Origin: Glycine soja
Lineage: Eukaryota; Streptophyta; Magnoliopsida; Fabales; Fabaceae
Length of the DNA stretch: 64,000 bases
Direction: 5' to 3'
NCBI RefSeq assembly: GCF_004193775.1
Contig: NC_041002.1
Coordinates: forward strand, 11,940,485-12,004,484
Positions within the stretch are counted from its first letter, which is position 1; every line of letters starts with the position of its first letter. The notes beneath the pieces were generated by a model. The model saw nothing but the letters and a program-made list of their open reading frames with translations, was not told the origin of the DNA and made no database searches. This document shows, in pieces, positions 1-11,649 of the stretch. The position numbers and the translations under genes were made by a program.

Positions 1-2116
1 AGGGTGTTACATTTATGGCTAAAAATTCAAAAGCAAAACTACCTACTTATGACACCCTTTGGCACATCCAACATGGCCATCAAATGGTCATTCAAGCTTG
101 TCAAGTGAGCTTATCAATAGCATTAGGCATAGCTTTGCATCACTTCTCATCATTTCTTACCATTTCCTCTCCGAAAACCAAAACTTTAGCCTTCATTTTC
201 TTCTTCTTGCATGAGGCCTTCAAGGAGGAAGAGATCGCCATTTTCATCTTCTTCCAAGGTCCATAGTAGTGTCTTGAGACTCCTTCTCTCAAAGCTTTGG
301 TAAGAAGGAAGAGATCACCATTTTCATCTTCTTCCAAGGTCCATAGTAGTGTCTTAAGACTCTTTCTCTCAAAGCTTTGGTAAGAAACTTTTAAATCTTT
401 TCTTTTCTACTCATTTCTTCATCATTTTTGTGTAAAACCCTTATGTTTGGTTCCAAAATTTGTTTTTCATCCTTTGAAGCTTAAGACTTCAAGATCTGAA
501 CCTTTCTTCCTTGACAATTTCTTGAAAGCTTCATTTAAGGTAAGGGAAGTCTTTTTCACTTCTTAAACCCTAACATTGTTGTCTTTGGAAGCTAGGCTTC
601 ATTACATGTTGTGATGTTTAAAATTTCGTATATGCTGCCATGACTGGAACTGGATGATATGTTGTTTTTTGGAAGTTTTAAGGCTAAATGTGTTTTCTTT
701 GAGTGTTAAAACATATATTTAGCCTTAAATTTCACTTAAATCGGCATTTTCTAGCAAAAGTTACGAATAAAACAAGTTTTAGAACATTTTACTGGATAAA
801 ATCTGTCACAAAAATAATTTGGCAGTGAGAGCTGTATGGCCTGGTTTTCTTAAAGTTTTGACCTCAAAAATGAGTTTATTAGGTGTGAAAATGTAGGGTA
901 GCATATAAGATTTTTGAAAAATTGATTTTTGGAACACTTAGAAATTTGAAGACAAGTTTAAGAGTAAAACTTTATGAAACAGGGTAGCAGCTTGATACTG
1001 GACATTAGGTGACTCAATTTGGTAATTCTAAGACAAAAATGGATTTAGAATGAAGAAAATCCTAGGGAAAGTGTTAGGGAGTCCTAAGAACCACTTTAGG
1101 ATCCATTATAAGCTAAGACAAACAAAATTACTAAACCCATGAGGATCAACTTGTATTAATTCTCTAATTTGTAATTTGATGTTGTATGTAATGTTTGTGG
1201 ATTGTATGATCAATGCTGAAATTAATTGCAATTGTTCTCTGATGGTTATTGTTATGCCTCAAAATGTTATGGATATCGTTAATGTGATTGTTGATATATA
1301 AGGTGAATGTCATGTTCAATGTTGAGATTGATTGTATGCATATCCGATGACTATTGTTATGCTTTAAGTGAATAGATTTCCTGATAGTGTGACTACTAAG
1401 ATATGAATGAACGATGAAATTTTATTATAGTTTATGAATGCCTAAGACCAAGAAAGTGTGAACTCCAACACTTGTATTTGTAGCGTGTGATTTATATTTC
1501 TGCAGTATATTGATATTCACTTGTACGTGCTTCGGTCGGAGTATGGGGATGTCCCTCAGCAAATTTCTTGTTATAAATTTTGGGATGTTGTAAATATAGC
1601 CGTTATGCTGCCGAATTTTTGGTAGATTTGTGTGAAAAGTGATTTCTATCACTTAAGGGGCCTAGAATGGTTCCCTAAGAGTAGTATGTAGGCTTGAGCC
1701 TTGTCTCTGTCTCTCTGTCTCTCTCTCTCTATGTATGAATGTTTGTTTTGTGTGATGTATGCGGCATAAGGGCTACCTACGCAATGCGGCAGAAAGATGC
1801 AAAAAGATTGAAGGAAGAGTAAGGAACCATCAATTTTATTCCATTTGTGAGATGCATGTTTTGTTATTAGGTTTTATCTATGAGATACTGTAGTTATGGT
1901 TAAATTTTCTATGAAATGGTGTGGTATATGATTATGATCTATCTATGAGATGCTGAGGTATGTGGTTATGTTCCATCTGTGAGATGGTGAGGTATGTGGT
2001 TATGTTCCATCTATGAGATTGTGAGGTTTATGTTGAGAAATTGATGATTTGCAGGGTACACTGGGATATAATGGGAGGAGATGTTTGAAGAACCTGGGGG
2101 AATTAGTGAGTGGTGA
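1..2116. other. Unassigned AT-rich decayed repeat region
   Basis: I see no convincing gene here; the short ORFs are low-complexity. An 80-bp block containing the phrase CTTCCAAGGTCCATAGTAGT occurs twice in tandem at about 226-386 with a few substitutions. A CT microsatellite lies at about 1705-1732. The composition (AT-rich, TTTGG/CAAA runs) resembles the long untranslated parts or LTRs of plant Ty3 elements, and the pol remnant that follows supports this. The exact element cannot be named from sequence alone. Confidence 0.4.
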
Positions 2117-2362
2117 CTATCTAGCATTTGGTGCACTCATTTGGCGCGGGGAACTCACAGGCCTCACATTGTTACTCCTGAGAAGCTTTGAGAATGATGA
2201 GAATCCTAAAACTGCCCAAATACAGGGACCCATGACCAGGAGTAGGACCAAATAGTTAGAGGATACCCTCCAACAAATGGTATCAGCCATACTTAACAAG
2301 GCTCAAGTGGAGAAGGATGAAGGCCCAGAGGCACTACCAAGAATCTTGATTGTTGCTGAAGG
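2117..2362 (+). pseudogene. Remnant of Ty3/gypsy pol C-terminus
   Basis: The frame reads a short GPMTRSRTK motif, an in-frame TAG at 2253-2255, then about 35 codons including VSAILNKAQVEKDEG and ILIVAEGP. Tails of this kind (MTRSRxK followed by a short acidic stretch) are common at the end of plant Ty3/gypsy polyproteins. No RT or integrase lies upstream, so this is only a fragment of an old element. It is followed directly by an LTR-like stretch, as expected for the 3' end of pol. Confidence 0.45.
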
Positions 2363-2750
2363 CCCAAACTACTTTGAAGGCTCATGCCAAATATGTTTTT
2401 TTTTTCTATTTCTATTTTTTTCGTTGTCATTTTGGCCTAAACTAATTTGAAGGCCCATGCCATTTTTCTCTATCTTTGTTTTAATTTTAAATTAAATAAA
2501 ATTTTTGCCTTTCCAGCTGCACCTCAAATACACTATATGTATTGAACTCGTTTTCAATAGAAGGGACTTTTGGCATTTTGCAAATATTTTGTGAGAGCTT
2601 CTCTTTGGGTTCCTTGTCGAACCAATCTTAGATTTATCAAGGTAACCCTTGTGGCGTCTACCCTGACTTATCTTCCCTCTCTAGAAGTGGCATCATCCAA
2701 ACTCTGTGACCTGTATCAATCGATCTGCTCCTAGTAAGGATCACATCATC
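2363..2750 (+). repeat. Probable LTR remnant of an old Ty3 element
   Basis: This stretch lies between the pol tail and a degenerate tRNA-Met primer site, the position of an LTR. It contains AATAAA at about 2496 and the phrase CTCTTTGGGTTCCTTG common near the end of legume LTRs. Its left border is uncertain. An LTR with pol on its left and a primer site on its right would imply a tandem or recombined element. Confidence 0.35.
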
Positions 2751-2762
2751 TAGTATCAAAGC
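2751..2762 (+). promoter_or_regulatory. Degenerate primer-binding site (tRNA-iMet)
   Basis: TAGTATCAAAGC matches 10 of 12 bases of TGGTATCAGAGC, the usual plant initiator-tRNA-Met primer site. It is followed by CTCTTGATACAGG, a typical start of the leader in such elements. Confidence 0.45.
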
Positions 2763-3611
2763 TTCAGCTCTTGATACAGGTTCTATCCTATCCAATTTTT
2801 TATTTTTTTTCTTTGTAATTTGTCTCAAGTTCGTGTTTTGTTTTGTAATTTGCATTCTTGTTTGCATGTCTGTTTACGTTCTTTTTTGCGTCGTGTTTTC
2901 GTTCCTGTTTGTGTTCTTGTTTTGCTATTGCTTCGCTCTTGTTCTTGCTTCATTCTATTTCAAAATTTTGTTTCAATTCTATTTCAAATTCTATTTCGAA
3001 TTCTGTTTGGGGACAATTTTGCTTGCTGGATGAATTTGGGGTTTAGGGTTTAGGAGGTCAAATTTCCTAATTCCCTATTGAACAAATTGCCTAAATTATC
3101 CTAGACGAATTTGAGAAGAAAGCATTATAAAAAAAAAGTTGTAGAAAGTTTGAAAAAAAAAAGTGAGTGTTTGATCTTTGAATGTGGATTTGAGGTAGTT
3201 AGAGGCATTTTTTGGAAAAAAAAATTTGGAAAATTATTTGGGGATTCTCCTCTCAATTCTGAGCATTTTGATATATAGTGGGCCTCAAACGGACAACAAT
3301 AGCAAAAGTTATGACCATGTGAAGTTTACATGTCATTGAAATCTATTATCCAAATCTGCTATTGAGTCTGTGATAATTAAGTTGTCTTTCCTATTCTATT
3401 ACCATGTGTGTCCAATTTGATTCATCTAGGAACTTAAGAGGGAGTGAGTGGTAAAAGGCAAGAGTGAAAACATCACACAAAGGCCTATATTGAGAGCATC
3501 AAACATGAGTGTGCTTCCATCAAAGAAAGAAACATGCGAGTAGAGTGTGGTGAGGTTCTGAAACCTTTGTTTAAATTACTACAAATTTTTTATGTTCCTT
3601 ATTATGGCAGG
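2763..3611 (+). other. Leader-like non-coding stretch of the old element
   Basis: A T-rich stretch (2790-3010) is followed by A-rich sequence. The overlapping ORFs here are Cys/Phe/Leu-rich translations of pyrimidine runs and are not credible genes. The stretch ends at the LTR edge of element C, which appears to have inserted here. Confidence 0.35.
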
Positions 3612-5138
3612 TGTCGCAACCTACCCTTCGGCGGGTGCACGAAAAGGCCATATCATGGGCCAAAGCGTTTGTCTCCAAGGGAGAAAATGAGCGGAGTTGC
3701 CACCAACGTTTATTCGAAGAAAACGTTAGAAAAACCAAAAAAAGACGAAGGTTTGCATATTTTGAAAATGAGGGTTCAGGAGTCATTTATGCACGGGAAA
3801 GGTATTAGCACCCCACGTGTCTGTCACAAGGGACGACAGTCTCTAATCGAGTGTGCAAATCATGACTTCAATATTATTTATTTTCCCTTTTATCATTATT
3901 TTCCCTTTTTATATTTTTTACTTTTTTGGGGTCGCCAAGGGTGTTTCCCTCGCTCCTATGTATCCTCGGGCGCGATGAGGAAATCAAACCAACGTAGTTC
4001 TTTAAGTATGAAATTTTGTGGTTTACATTGTTTTTTTTTTTATATTTTTTGAAGGATTGATTTTAACCGAACAAAAGTCGTTTTAAGGCGTTGGACCTTT
4101 GAAACGATCTTTTGATTTTTTTGAAAAGAGGAGAGAGTCGTTAAGGCGTTTGACCTTGAAATGACCTCTTGATTTTTGAAAGGAGAGAATCGTTAAGGCG
4201 TTGGACCTTGAAATGACCTCTTTATTTTTTAAAGGAGAAAATCGTTAAGGCGTTGGACCTTTGAAGATCTCTTGATTTTTCTGAAGAAATGAAGGAGTTT
4301 GTGAGTTAGTTTTATTTGATTTTGGCTCACTAATCTTCAATCCCTTTTTTAAGATAACTTGCAGCGTTAATGACCGGTTAACACTTCTTTTACATCGATG
4401 AAAAGAGTTTACGACACAAACGATCGGTCGAAATTTATTTAAACAGTGATTAAGTGAGATTACAACACAAACGATTGGTTGAAATTCATTTAAATTGTGA
4501 TTAAGTGAGATTACAACACAAATGATGGTTGAATTTTATTTTAACAATGATTAAACGAGATTACGATATGAACGATCGGTCCATAAATCAAGTTCAAATC
4601 CTTAAAGCAAGCACTAACCGGACGAAGAACAAAGAACGAAGAACGGATGAAGAACAAACGAAGAACGACCGAAGAACGAACGATGAACGGTGTAGGAATC
4701 GATCACGAATGTGATTCGGAAGTGTTTCAGCCTTGTTTTCTCTTCTTTTTTCTTCCTTTCTCTGCTTTCTTCTTCTCTCTGGACCTCAGGGAACACAAGG
4801 ACCCTTTACTTCAGCCTTCCCACGCCTATTTATAGCAAAACAAGGCATTTGGGATGAAGGTAGCTCGCCCAAGCGAGCTAATAACTTCATCCTGAAGCAA
4901 CCTTGCTCACCTAGGCGAGCTGGTCACTTCATTATGAAGTTATCTAGGTGGCTCAGGGGCTGAAAAATTCCCCAAAAGTGACCCTTTTGCCTTCCTTTTG
5001 AGTATTTTGCACATTTCCTTCTGAAACGTTGAAAAACCTTACGAAATGCTTGGCAATAGGTGTTAAGTAGCTGAATTCGACTGGCAAGAATCCAAATGTT
5101 TGCAAATGATCATCCCCGGGCGAAATTAGGGTATGGCA
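3612..5138 (-). repeat. 3' LTR of element C
   Basis: It begins (plus strand) TGTCGCAACCTACCCTTCGG and ends TATGGCA, i.e. TGCCATA...GCGACA in element orientation, next to a polypurine tract. It carries a reversed TATA box (4827-4834), the palindrome AGCTCGCCCAAGCGAGCT (4862-4879), a decayed second palindrome near 4904-4921, four tandem copies of an AAGGCGTTGGACC module (about 4083-4270), and a simple GAAGAACGA-type repeat (4615-4690). The 5 bp to its left are GCAGG; the matching duplication lies outside the window. Confidence 0.85.
4827..4879 (-). promoter_or_regulatory. LTR core promoter of C: palindrome plus TATA
   Basis: On the minus strand the 18-bp palindrome (4862-4879) lies upstream of TATAAATA (4827-4834). 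The distance from TATA edge to palindrome edge is 28 bp, the same as in the LTRs of A and B. Confidence 0.65.
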
Positions 5139-5205
5139 GTTGTCCCTCTTTACTTATCTTTTATTGGAAATAAAAGGGAAGTAAAGATAAAGACACTAAT
5201 TTCGT
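5139..5205 (-). promoter_or_regulatory. Polypurine tract of C with flanking palindrome
   Basis: Read on the minus strand, GTAAAGAGGGACAAC abuts the 3' LTR and would prime plus-strand DNA synthesis. The tract is one arm of a hairpin (TCTTTACTT / AAGTAAAGA type), and a copy of CTAATTTCG at 5196-5204 faces CGAAATTAG in the LTR edge (5121-5129). The same layout is seen in A and B. Confidence 0.7.
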
Positions 5206-5394
5206 TCGATCGATCTCACCATCCGACCGGCCACTAGCGGAAGTCCAAGCAGTAAAACTTGTGAAAGCAAGAAGACCTTGAAGTTCTTCTTTTTTCATTT
5301 TTTTTCCTTATATATATAATTTTTATTTTCAAAAGCATAGAAACAGAGGATGTTGAGTCCTATGAAGCATAAGGACAAAAGACATTGAAGTATT

Positions 5395-7131
5395 TGAGAT
5401 GAAGACATTGTTGTCTTCGAAAGCGTATATGAAGGCATTGTCACATTTTGAAATGTAACTGAAGGCATTGTCGCCTTTTGAAAGCATAAATGACTGAAGA
5501 CATTGTCATCTTCGAAATGTAAGTGAAGGCATTGTCGCCTTTTCAAAGCATAAATGACTAAAGACATTGTCGTCTTCAAAATGTAAATAAAGGCACCGTC
5601 GCCTTTTGAAGACATTGTCGTCTTCAAAAAGTAAATGAAGGCATTGTCACCTTTTGAAGACATTGTCCTCTTTGAAAAGTAAATGAAGGCATTGTCGCCT
5701 TTTGAAAACATTACCGCCTTCAAAATGTAGATGAAGGCATTGTCGCCTTTTTGAAGACATTGTCGTCTTCGAAATGTAAAAGAAGGCATTGTCACATATT
5801 GAAGACATTGTCGTCTTTGAAATGTAGACGAATGCATTGTTTCCTTTTGAAGACATTTTCGTCTTCGAAAAGTAAATGAAGCCATTGTCGCCTTTTGAAG
5901 ACATCGTCGTCTTCGAAATATAAATGAAGGCATTGTCGCCTTTTGAAGACATTGTCGTCTTCGAAATGTAAATGAAGGCATTGTCGCCATTTGAAGACAT
6001 TGTCGTCTTCAAAATGTAAATGAAGGTATTGTCACCTTTTGAAGACATTGTCGTCTTCGAAATGTAGATGAAGACATTGTCGCCTTTTGAAGACATCGTC
6101 ATCTTCAAAATGTAAAAGAAGACATTGTCGTCTTCAAAATGTAAAGGAAGGCATTGTCGCCTTTTGAAGACATTTTCATCATCGAAATGTAAATGAAGGC
6201 ATTGTCGCCTTCGAAATGTTGATGAAGGCATTGTCGCCTTTTGAAGACATTGTCATCTTCGAAATGTAAAAGAAGACATTGTCGCCTTTTGAAGACATTT
6301 TCGTCTTTGAAATGTAAATGAAGGCATTGTCGCCTTTTGAAGACAATGTTGTCTTCGAAATGTAAAAGAAGCCATTGTCGCCATTTGAAGATATTGTCAT
6401 CTTCAAAATGTAAAAGAAGGTATTGTCGCCTTTTGAACACATTGTCGTCTTCGAAATGTAAAAGAAGACATTGTCGCCTTTTGCAAACATTGTCCTCTTC
6501 GAAATGTAGATGAATGCATTGTTTCCTTTAGAATACATTGTCATCTTCGAAATGTAAATGAAGGCATTGTTGTCTTTTGAAGACATTGTCGTCTTCGAAA
6601 AGTAAATGAAGACATTGTCCCCTTTTGAAGACATTGTCGCCATTTGAAGACATTGTCGTCTTTCAAATGTAAATGAAGGCATTGTCGCCTTTTGAAGACA
6701 TTTTCGTCTTTGAAATGTAGAAGAAGGCATTGTCGCCTTTTGAAGACATTGTTGTCTTCAAAATGTAAAGGAATACATTGTCGTCTTCGAAATGGAAAGG
6801 AAGGCATTGTCGCCTTTTGAAGACATTGTCGTCTTCGAAATGTAAATGAAGGCATTGTTGCCTTTTGAAGACATTGTTGTCTTTGAAATGTAATAAAAGA
6901 CATTGTCGCCTTTGAAATGTAGATGAAGGCATTGTCGCCTTTTGAAGACATTTTCATCTTCGAAATGTAAAAGAAGACATTGTCGCCTTTTGAAGATATT
7001 GTTGTCTTCGAAATGTAAATGAAGGAATTGTCGCCTTTTGAAGACATTGTCGTCTTCGAAATGTACAAGAAGACATTGTCGCCTTCAAAATGTAGATGAA
7101 GGCATTGTCGCCTTTTGAAGACATTGTCGTC
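5395..7131 (-). repeat. 48-bp tandem hairpin array of C, left part
   Basis: About 35 copies of a 48-bp unit. Each has two hairpins with a shared ATTGTC loop: AAGGC-ATTGTC-GCCTT and GAAGAC-ATTGTC-GTCTTC, joined by GAAATGTAAAT-type linkers. Copies differ by scattered substitutions. The array lies just inside the 3' LTR, the place where Ogre/Tat elements are known to carry variable 3'UTR tandem repeats. Since 48 is a multiple of 3, several overlapping frames stay open on the minus strand; I do not call these genes. Element B interrupts the array at 7131/7132. Confidence 0.9.
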
Positions 7132-8949
7132 TGTCATAACCTAATTTCGTCTGGGGACCATCCGTTGTTGGGATGCGACCCTCGTTTGACCACTTCGAGG
7201 TACTTGGCACCCATCGTTAGGTAATTCGTGAAGTTCTGTGACATGCCAGAAGTCAAAAGAAAGCATTGTAGCACAATCTATGAAGTTCCGTGACATGTCG
7301 GAAATTAAAAGGAAGTGTTAGTGCAATCCGTAAAGTTCCGTAACGTTCCGAAAGGCAAAAAAGGGATGATTACGTAATCCGTAAGGTTTCGTAATATTAC
7401 GGAAAGAAAACAAGCATTGTTACAAAATTCGTAAAATGTCGTAACGTTACGGAAAAAGAATCACCAAAAAAGAGCAAGGGGTGTATTTAGTAAAAATAGG
7501 GGTGCAAATAGCAACCAGGCCCACTTGGGCCTTCCAGAAAATTCCTCCAGAAGGCGGTTGCTTCTGGAGGAAGCAACCTAGCTCGCCTGGGCGAGCTGGG
7601 TGGCAAGCTTCTCCCCTATTTTCCTATAAATAGGGGGAGAAGTGAAGGGAAAAAAATGTTCAGCCCTAATGGTAATTCGAGATCACTTGAAATTAGTGAA
7701 AAAAATTGTTTCCGTGAAGAAAATCTAAGCCGAGGCGCTTCCGTAACGTTTCCGTGGGTGATTTCGTGAAGATTTTCAACCGTTCTTCGACGTTCTTCAT
7801 TCGTTCTTTGTCGTTCTTTGTCGTTCTTTGGTCTTCAACCGGTAAATTCCTGAAATCGAACTTTTCAATTCATTCTATGTGCCCTTAGTGGTCCTCATTT
7901 GTTTTCACGCGCTTTTATTTTCATTTCATTTACTTTACGTACCACCTTTTGACGTGCTTTAGTCATTTACTTAAGTCATTTTCTCGCTTAATCAAAAATA
8001 AAATAAATTTCCACCGATCATTTGAATTGTAACATCCGTTAATTTCTGTTAAAATGAAATCCGACCGTTCGGTCATACTGTAAATACGTTGGAAACCAAA
8101 AGGAGGTAAATTAATAATATAATAATCAAAAATATCTTTTAATAAAATAAATCAAAAAAATCAATCGGACGTTTCTCTTTGAGATTTTTCTTTCTTAATC
8201 GAATCGACTAATAACCAAAGTGAAACTAAGGCTAAAATCAATTCATAAACCAAACTTTTTGTCAACGCCTAAAAAAGCAATTTTCAAAGGTCCAACGCCT
8301 TGAAATGGTCTTTTCCACTTGTATGGGTTAAATGTAAATTTCTAAAAAAGCCTAAAAATCAATATGTAACTTTATTATCTCTTTCAAAAATAAAGAAATC
8401 ATTAATGGTCCAACGCCTTAATGTTTTCTCACTTTTCAAAAGAATCGAAAGATGGTCTAATGGTCCAACGCCTTAAAATGACCTTTCATTCTAGGAAAAC
8501 ATATCTTGCAAAAAAGGATAAAAAAATAACTTAACCAAAACACTTTGTCACAAAAGAACTACGTAGGTCTGATTTTCTCATCATAATTGAGGAATACGTA
8601 GGAGCAAAGGGAAATGCCCTTGTCGACCACAAAAAGATAAAAATATAAAAAAGGGGCATAAAAAAGACATAAGAACGTAAAAAGGGAAGATAACATAAAT
8701 TGAAGTCATATTTGCACATTTGATTAAAGGTTGCCGTCTCTTGTGACGGACGCGTGGGGTGCTAATACCTTCCTCGTGCGTAAATACAACTCCCGAACCT
8801 TTCACTTAAAGTTCGTAGATCACGTCTTTTCTGGTTTTTCCGACGTTTTCCTCAAATAAACGTAGGTGGCGACTCCGCACGTATTCCTTTCTTGGAACAC
8901 GCACCCGCGAGTCACGCGTCGCCCTCCCACCGAAGGGTAGGTTGCGACA
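7132..8949 (+). repeat. 5' LTR of element B
   Basis: TGTCATAACC...GGTTGCGACA, 1818 bp. U3 holds diverged tandem blocks with short CGTAACGTTACG-type palindromes (7220-7455), then a palindrome and TATA box. R/U5 holds a GTTCTTCG-type simple repeat (7785-7850), three copies of the TCCAACGCCTT module (about 8284, 8407, 8462), and a hairpin-forming CTACGTAG...CTACGTA-type segment (8567-8605). Confidence 0.95.
7580..7632 (+). promoter_or_regulatory. LTR core promoter of B: palindrome plus TATA
   Basis: The perfect palindrome AGCTCGCCTGGGCGAGCT (7580-7597) lies upstream of TATAAATA (7625-7632), with 28 bp between the palindrome edge and the TATA start. TATA itself sits in a small inverted repeat (CCCCTATTT...AAATAGGGG). 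Transcription would start about 30 bp downstream. Confidence 0.7.
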
Positions 8950-8951
8950 GT

Positions 8952-8969
8952 TGGCGACTCCACTGGGGA
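8952..8969 (+). promoter_or_regulatory. Primer-binding site of B (tRNA-Arg)
   Basis: TGGCGACTCCACTGGGGA, two bases after the LTR. It is complementary to the 3' end of plant tRNA-Arg(ACG), whose acceptor stem begins GACTCC. tRNA-Arg priming is characteristic of Ogre elements. Confidence 0.85.
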
Positions 8970-9783
8970 CTATTTTTTGAGAGTTAGGCCATTTAATCTT
9001 GTGCAATGTTTTATCATGACATCCTCCTTTGTTGGTTTCCCTTTATTTTTCTTATGTTCTTGTATATATAACTCTTTGATGATTTTAGTGCGTTTTAAAA
9101 TGTATGCATGAGGTAAATATTTATTCATTTGATGCACAGAAACACCAACACTATTTGCACACACGGTGAGTTGAAAAAGGGCCCTATACCCGAGTTCGTG
9201 GGAACATAAGGAGTGGAGGTGAATCTGTGATCATGCTAGGTCTCCAACTTGCTTGATTACAGTGAACCCTCATCTAGAGTTTTTCTCTTTGAAAACATAT
9301 TGTTGCTAGTAGTCCCTACTGCTGCAGTATGTTCTTCGAACCTTGGGGATTATCACTAAAAACCTTTTTAGCTCTCTCCCATATAGGTCCCTTAAATAGG
9401 GGCACGGAGCAAACACACTGCGTGCCATTTTTCCACTGCCATGCATAAGTGTCATGTACCCTTTTGCTTATATTTGTTTGTGAATGTTGTCGTACTATGT
9501 ACATCCCCGTATTGTACCTTTCGCATATGCATCATGCGTGGGTTCTGTCTTAATCCCCTCTCTTGGGCAAACCAATGGAGGGTCCGTGTCACCTTCTTAA
9601 ATACATACGTTGGGCACTTTGCTACCCCAAGACGTTGTATCTAAGAAGGAGACAATTTCCCGAGCTCCCATATTCATAAATTGCATCTGTGTCATGTGCA
9701 TTCCTTCATGCATTTATCCATTCCACCCATGATAGATGTCGGAGTTTTGATTCGCACCGGTTTTTTGTTTCACTTTAGTAAAC
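8970..9783 (+). other. Untranslated leader of B
   Basis: There is no gene. A block at 9180-9285 (GGAGGTGAATCTGTGATCAT and following) is clearly conserved in A (about 51975-52085) and C (about 62572-62672), while flanking leader sequence is less alike. A role in packaging or dimerisation is plausible but not shown. Confidence 0.7.
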
Positions 9784-11649
9784 ATGGGGACAAATCAAAC
9801 TGGCAAAAGGTTTTATCAAGTCAAGATTAAGGGCCTAGATATCACCAGCATTAAGGAGTTGGGGCGGTTGATGGGACCTCTCCAAATGCAAGCCTTCCGC
9901 AAGGCATACGGAAAGATCTTAGATTTGACCATAGCAGAGATATCCACAGAAGGCATTGCATCACTCACCCAATACTATGACCAGCCCTTGAGATGCTTCA
10001 CGTTTGAAGACTTCCAATTAGTACCGACCGTTGAAGAATTTGAGGAGATTCTAGGATGTCCTCTTGGGGGAAGGAAATCGTATCTTTTCTCCGGGTTTCT
10101 TCCCTCCTTGAGCAAAATTGCAACTGTGGTCAGGGATTCGGCGAGAGGATTGGACCATGTAAAGCAAACTCGAAACGGCATAGTGGGCCTACCACGGAAG
10201 TACTTAGAAGGCAAGGCGAGGGATATGGCGAATCAAGAGGAGTGGGTCCCATTTACGGATGTATTAGCATTGCTAATCTTTGGGGTTGTCCTCTTTCCAA
10301 ACGTGGATGGTTTGGTGGACCTAGCCGCAATTGATGCTTTCCTTGCATATCACCATAGCAAAGAGAGCCCGATGATAGCTGTCTTGGCGGACTTATTTGA
10401 CACATTTGACCGAAGGTGCGAAAAGAGTAGTGCACGGATCATCTGTTGTTTACCCGCTCTTTGTGTATGGTTGGTTTCGCACTTATTCCAACAAGACATA
10501 AGGCATCCATGTCCGCTCCGAAGCCATCGCTCGTGTGTCGAAAAAAGAAGAGTAGATTGGGACCAACACTTGGCTGGGATAGGAGGCAGAGCAGTCAACT
10601 GGTTTCCACGATGGAAAGAAGGAAATGAGGGAGTTCTCTTCTCATGTGGGGGCTACCCAAACATCCCGCTGATAGGAACAAGGGGTTGCATCAACTACAA
10701 TCCCGCACTTGCTATAAGACAGTTAGGGTACCCCATGAGGGGAGCATCGATGGAAGAAAGCCTGTCTCCTTTCCTTGTGAGAGATTTTGGCGCGCAAAAT
10801 TTCAAGGTTATACAAAGAGTCCATAAGGCGTGGGAAAGCCCGTTAAGGAAAGATAAAGAACTTAGGGGCATTCGTAATGGCATCATTGGTGGTTATCATG
10901 AATGGCTGAAAGTTCATACACGAGGTTTAGATTGGCTCACCAAGTTAAAGATTATCAATGAAGAGAACTTCGAAGCTCCGGAAGAGGATGAAGAAGTCTG
11001 AGCTCTGAAAACCGAACTAGGAAAAGCGAGACTTGCCAAAGAAAAATTCAAGTTGGTCGCTACAGACGTTCGGAAAGAGTGTGCCGGGTTATGAGAAGAA
11101 AATGTAGCTACCGCAAAAGCCCTTGAACAAGAAACCAAGAGGGCTCTCAAGGAAGAGCATGGCCGTGACAAATTCCGTGGAGCGTTGTGGGGCAGCAACA
11201 GTGACCTCAAGCTTCGAAGGGAAGAGAGAGACTGATCACAAGCACATAGCACGGTTTTAAAAGAAGAGTTAGCCGTTTGCTCAAGGTCCAAAAGAAACTT
11301 GTCTCAGCGTTTATGCGAGACAGAGACCAACATGTTAGCTATCATCACCAAGTACCAAGAAGAACTAAGTCTAGCCACGACCCACGAGCATAGGGTGGCG
11401 GACGAGTATGCCCAAGTGTACGCGGAAAAAGAGGCTAGAGAAAGGGTGATCGACTCGTTACACCAAGAGACAACCATGTGGATGGACCGATTTGCTCTTA
11501 CCTTGAACGGGAGTCAAGAACTTCCCCGATTGCTAGCCAAGGCCAAAGCAATGGCGGACACCTACTCCGCCCTCGAGGAGATCCACGGACTTCTCGACTA
11601 TTGTCAGCATATGATAGATTTAATGGCCCATATAATTAGGAACCGCTAG
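9784..11649 (+). pseudogene. B ORF1: Ogre N-terminal protein, broken by three stops
   Basis: The frame starts at ATG 9784 (MGTNQTGKRF) and aligns throughout with the intact 621-residue ORF1 of element A. Three in-frame TGA codons break it at 10999-11001, 11092-11094 and 11233-11235; reading resumes to 11649 in the same frame with no frameshift. The N-terminal two thirds (residues about 30-330) resemble the DUF7745 / plant-mobile-domain type fold, with the signature FTFEDFQLVPTVEEFEEILG. The C-terminal third is charged and likely coiled coil. ORF1 is a hallmark of Ogre elements and its function is unknown. Confidence 0.9.

Noticed and set aside
2820..3053. Short Cys/Leu/Phe-rich ORFs as a membrane protein gene
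   Set aside because: Three overlapping frames of one pyrimidine-rich tract give similar hydrophobic peptides; this is composition, not a gene.
10056..10886. Secondary ORFs on both strands within ORF1
   Set aside because: Shadows of the ORF1 frame, which is the one conserved between A and B.
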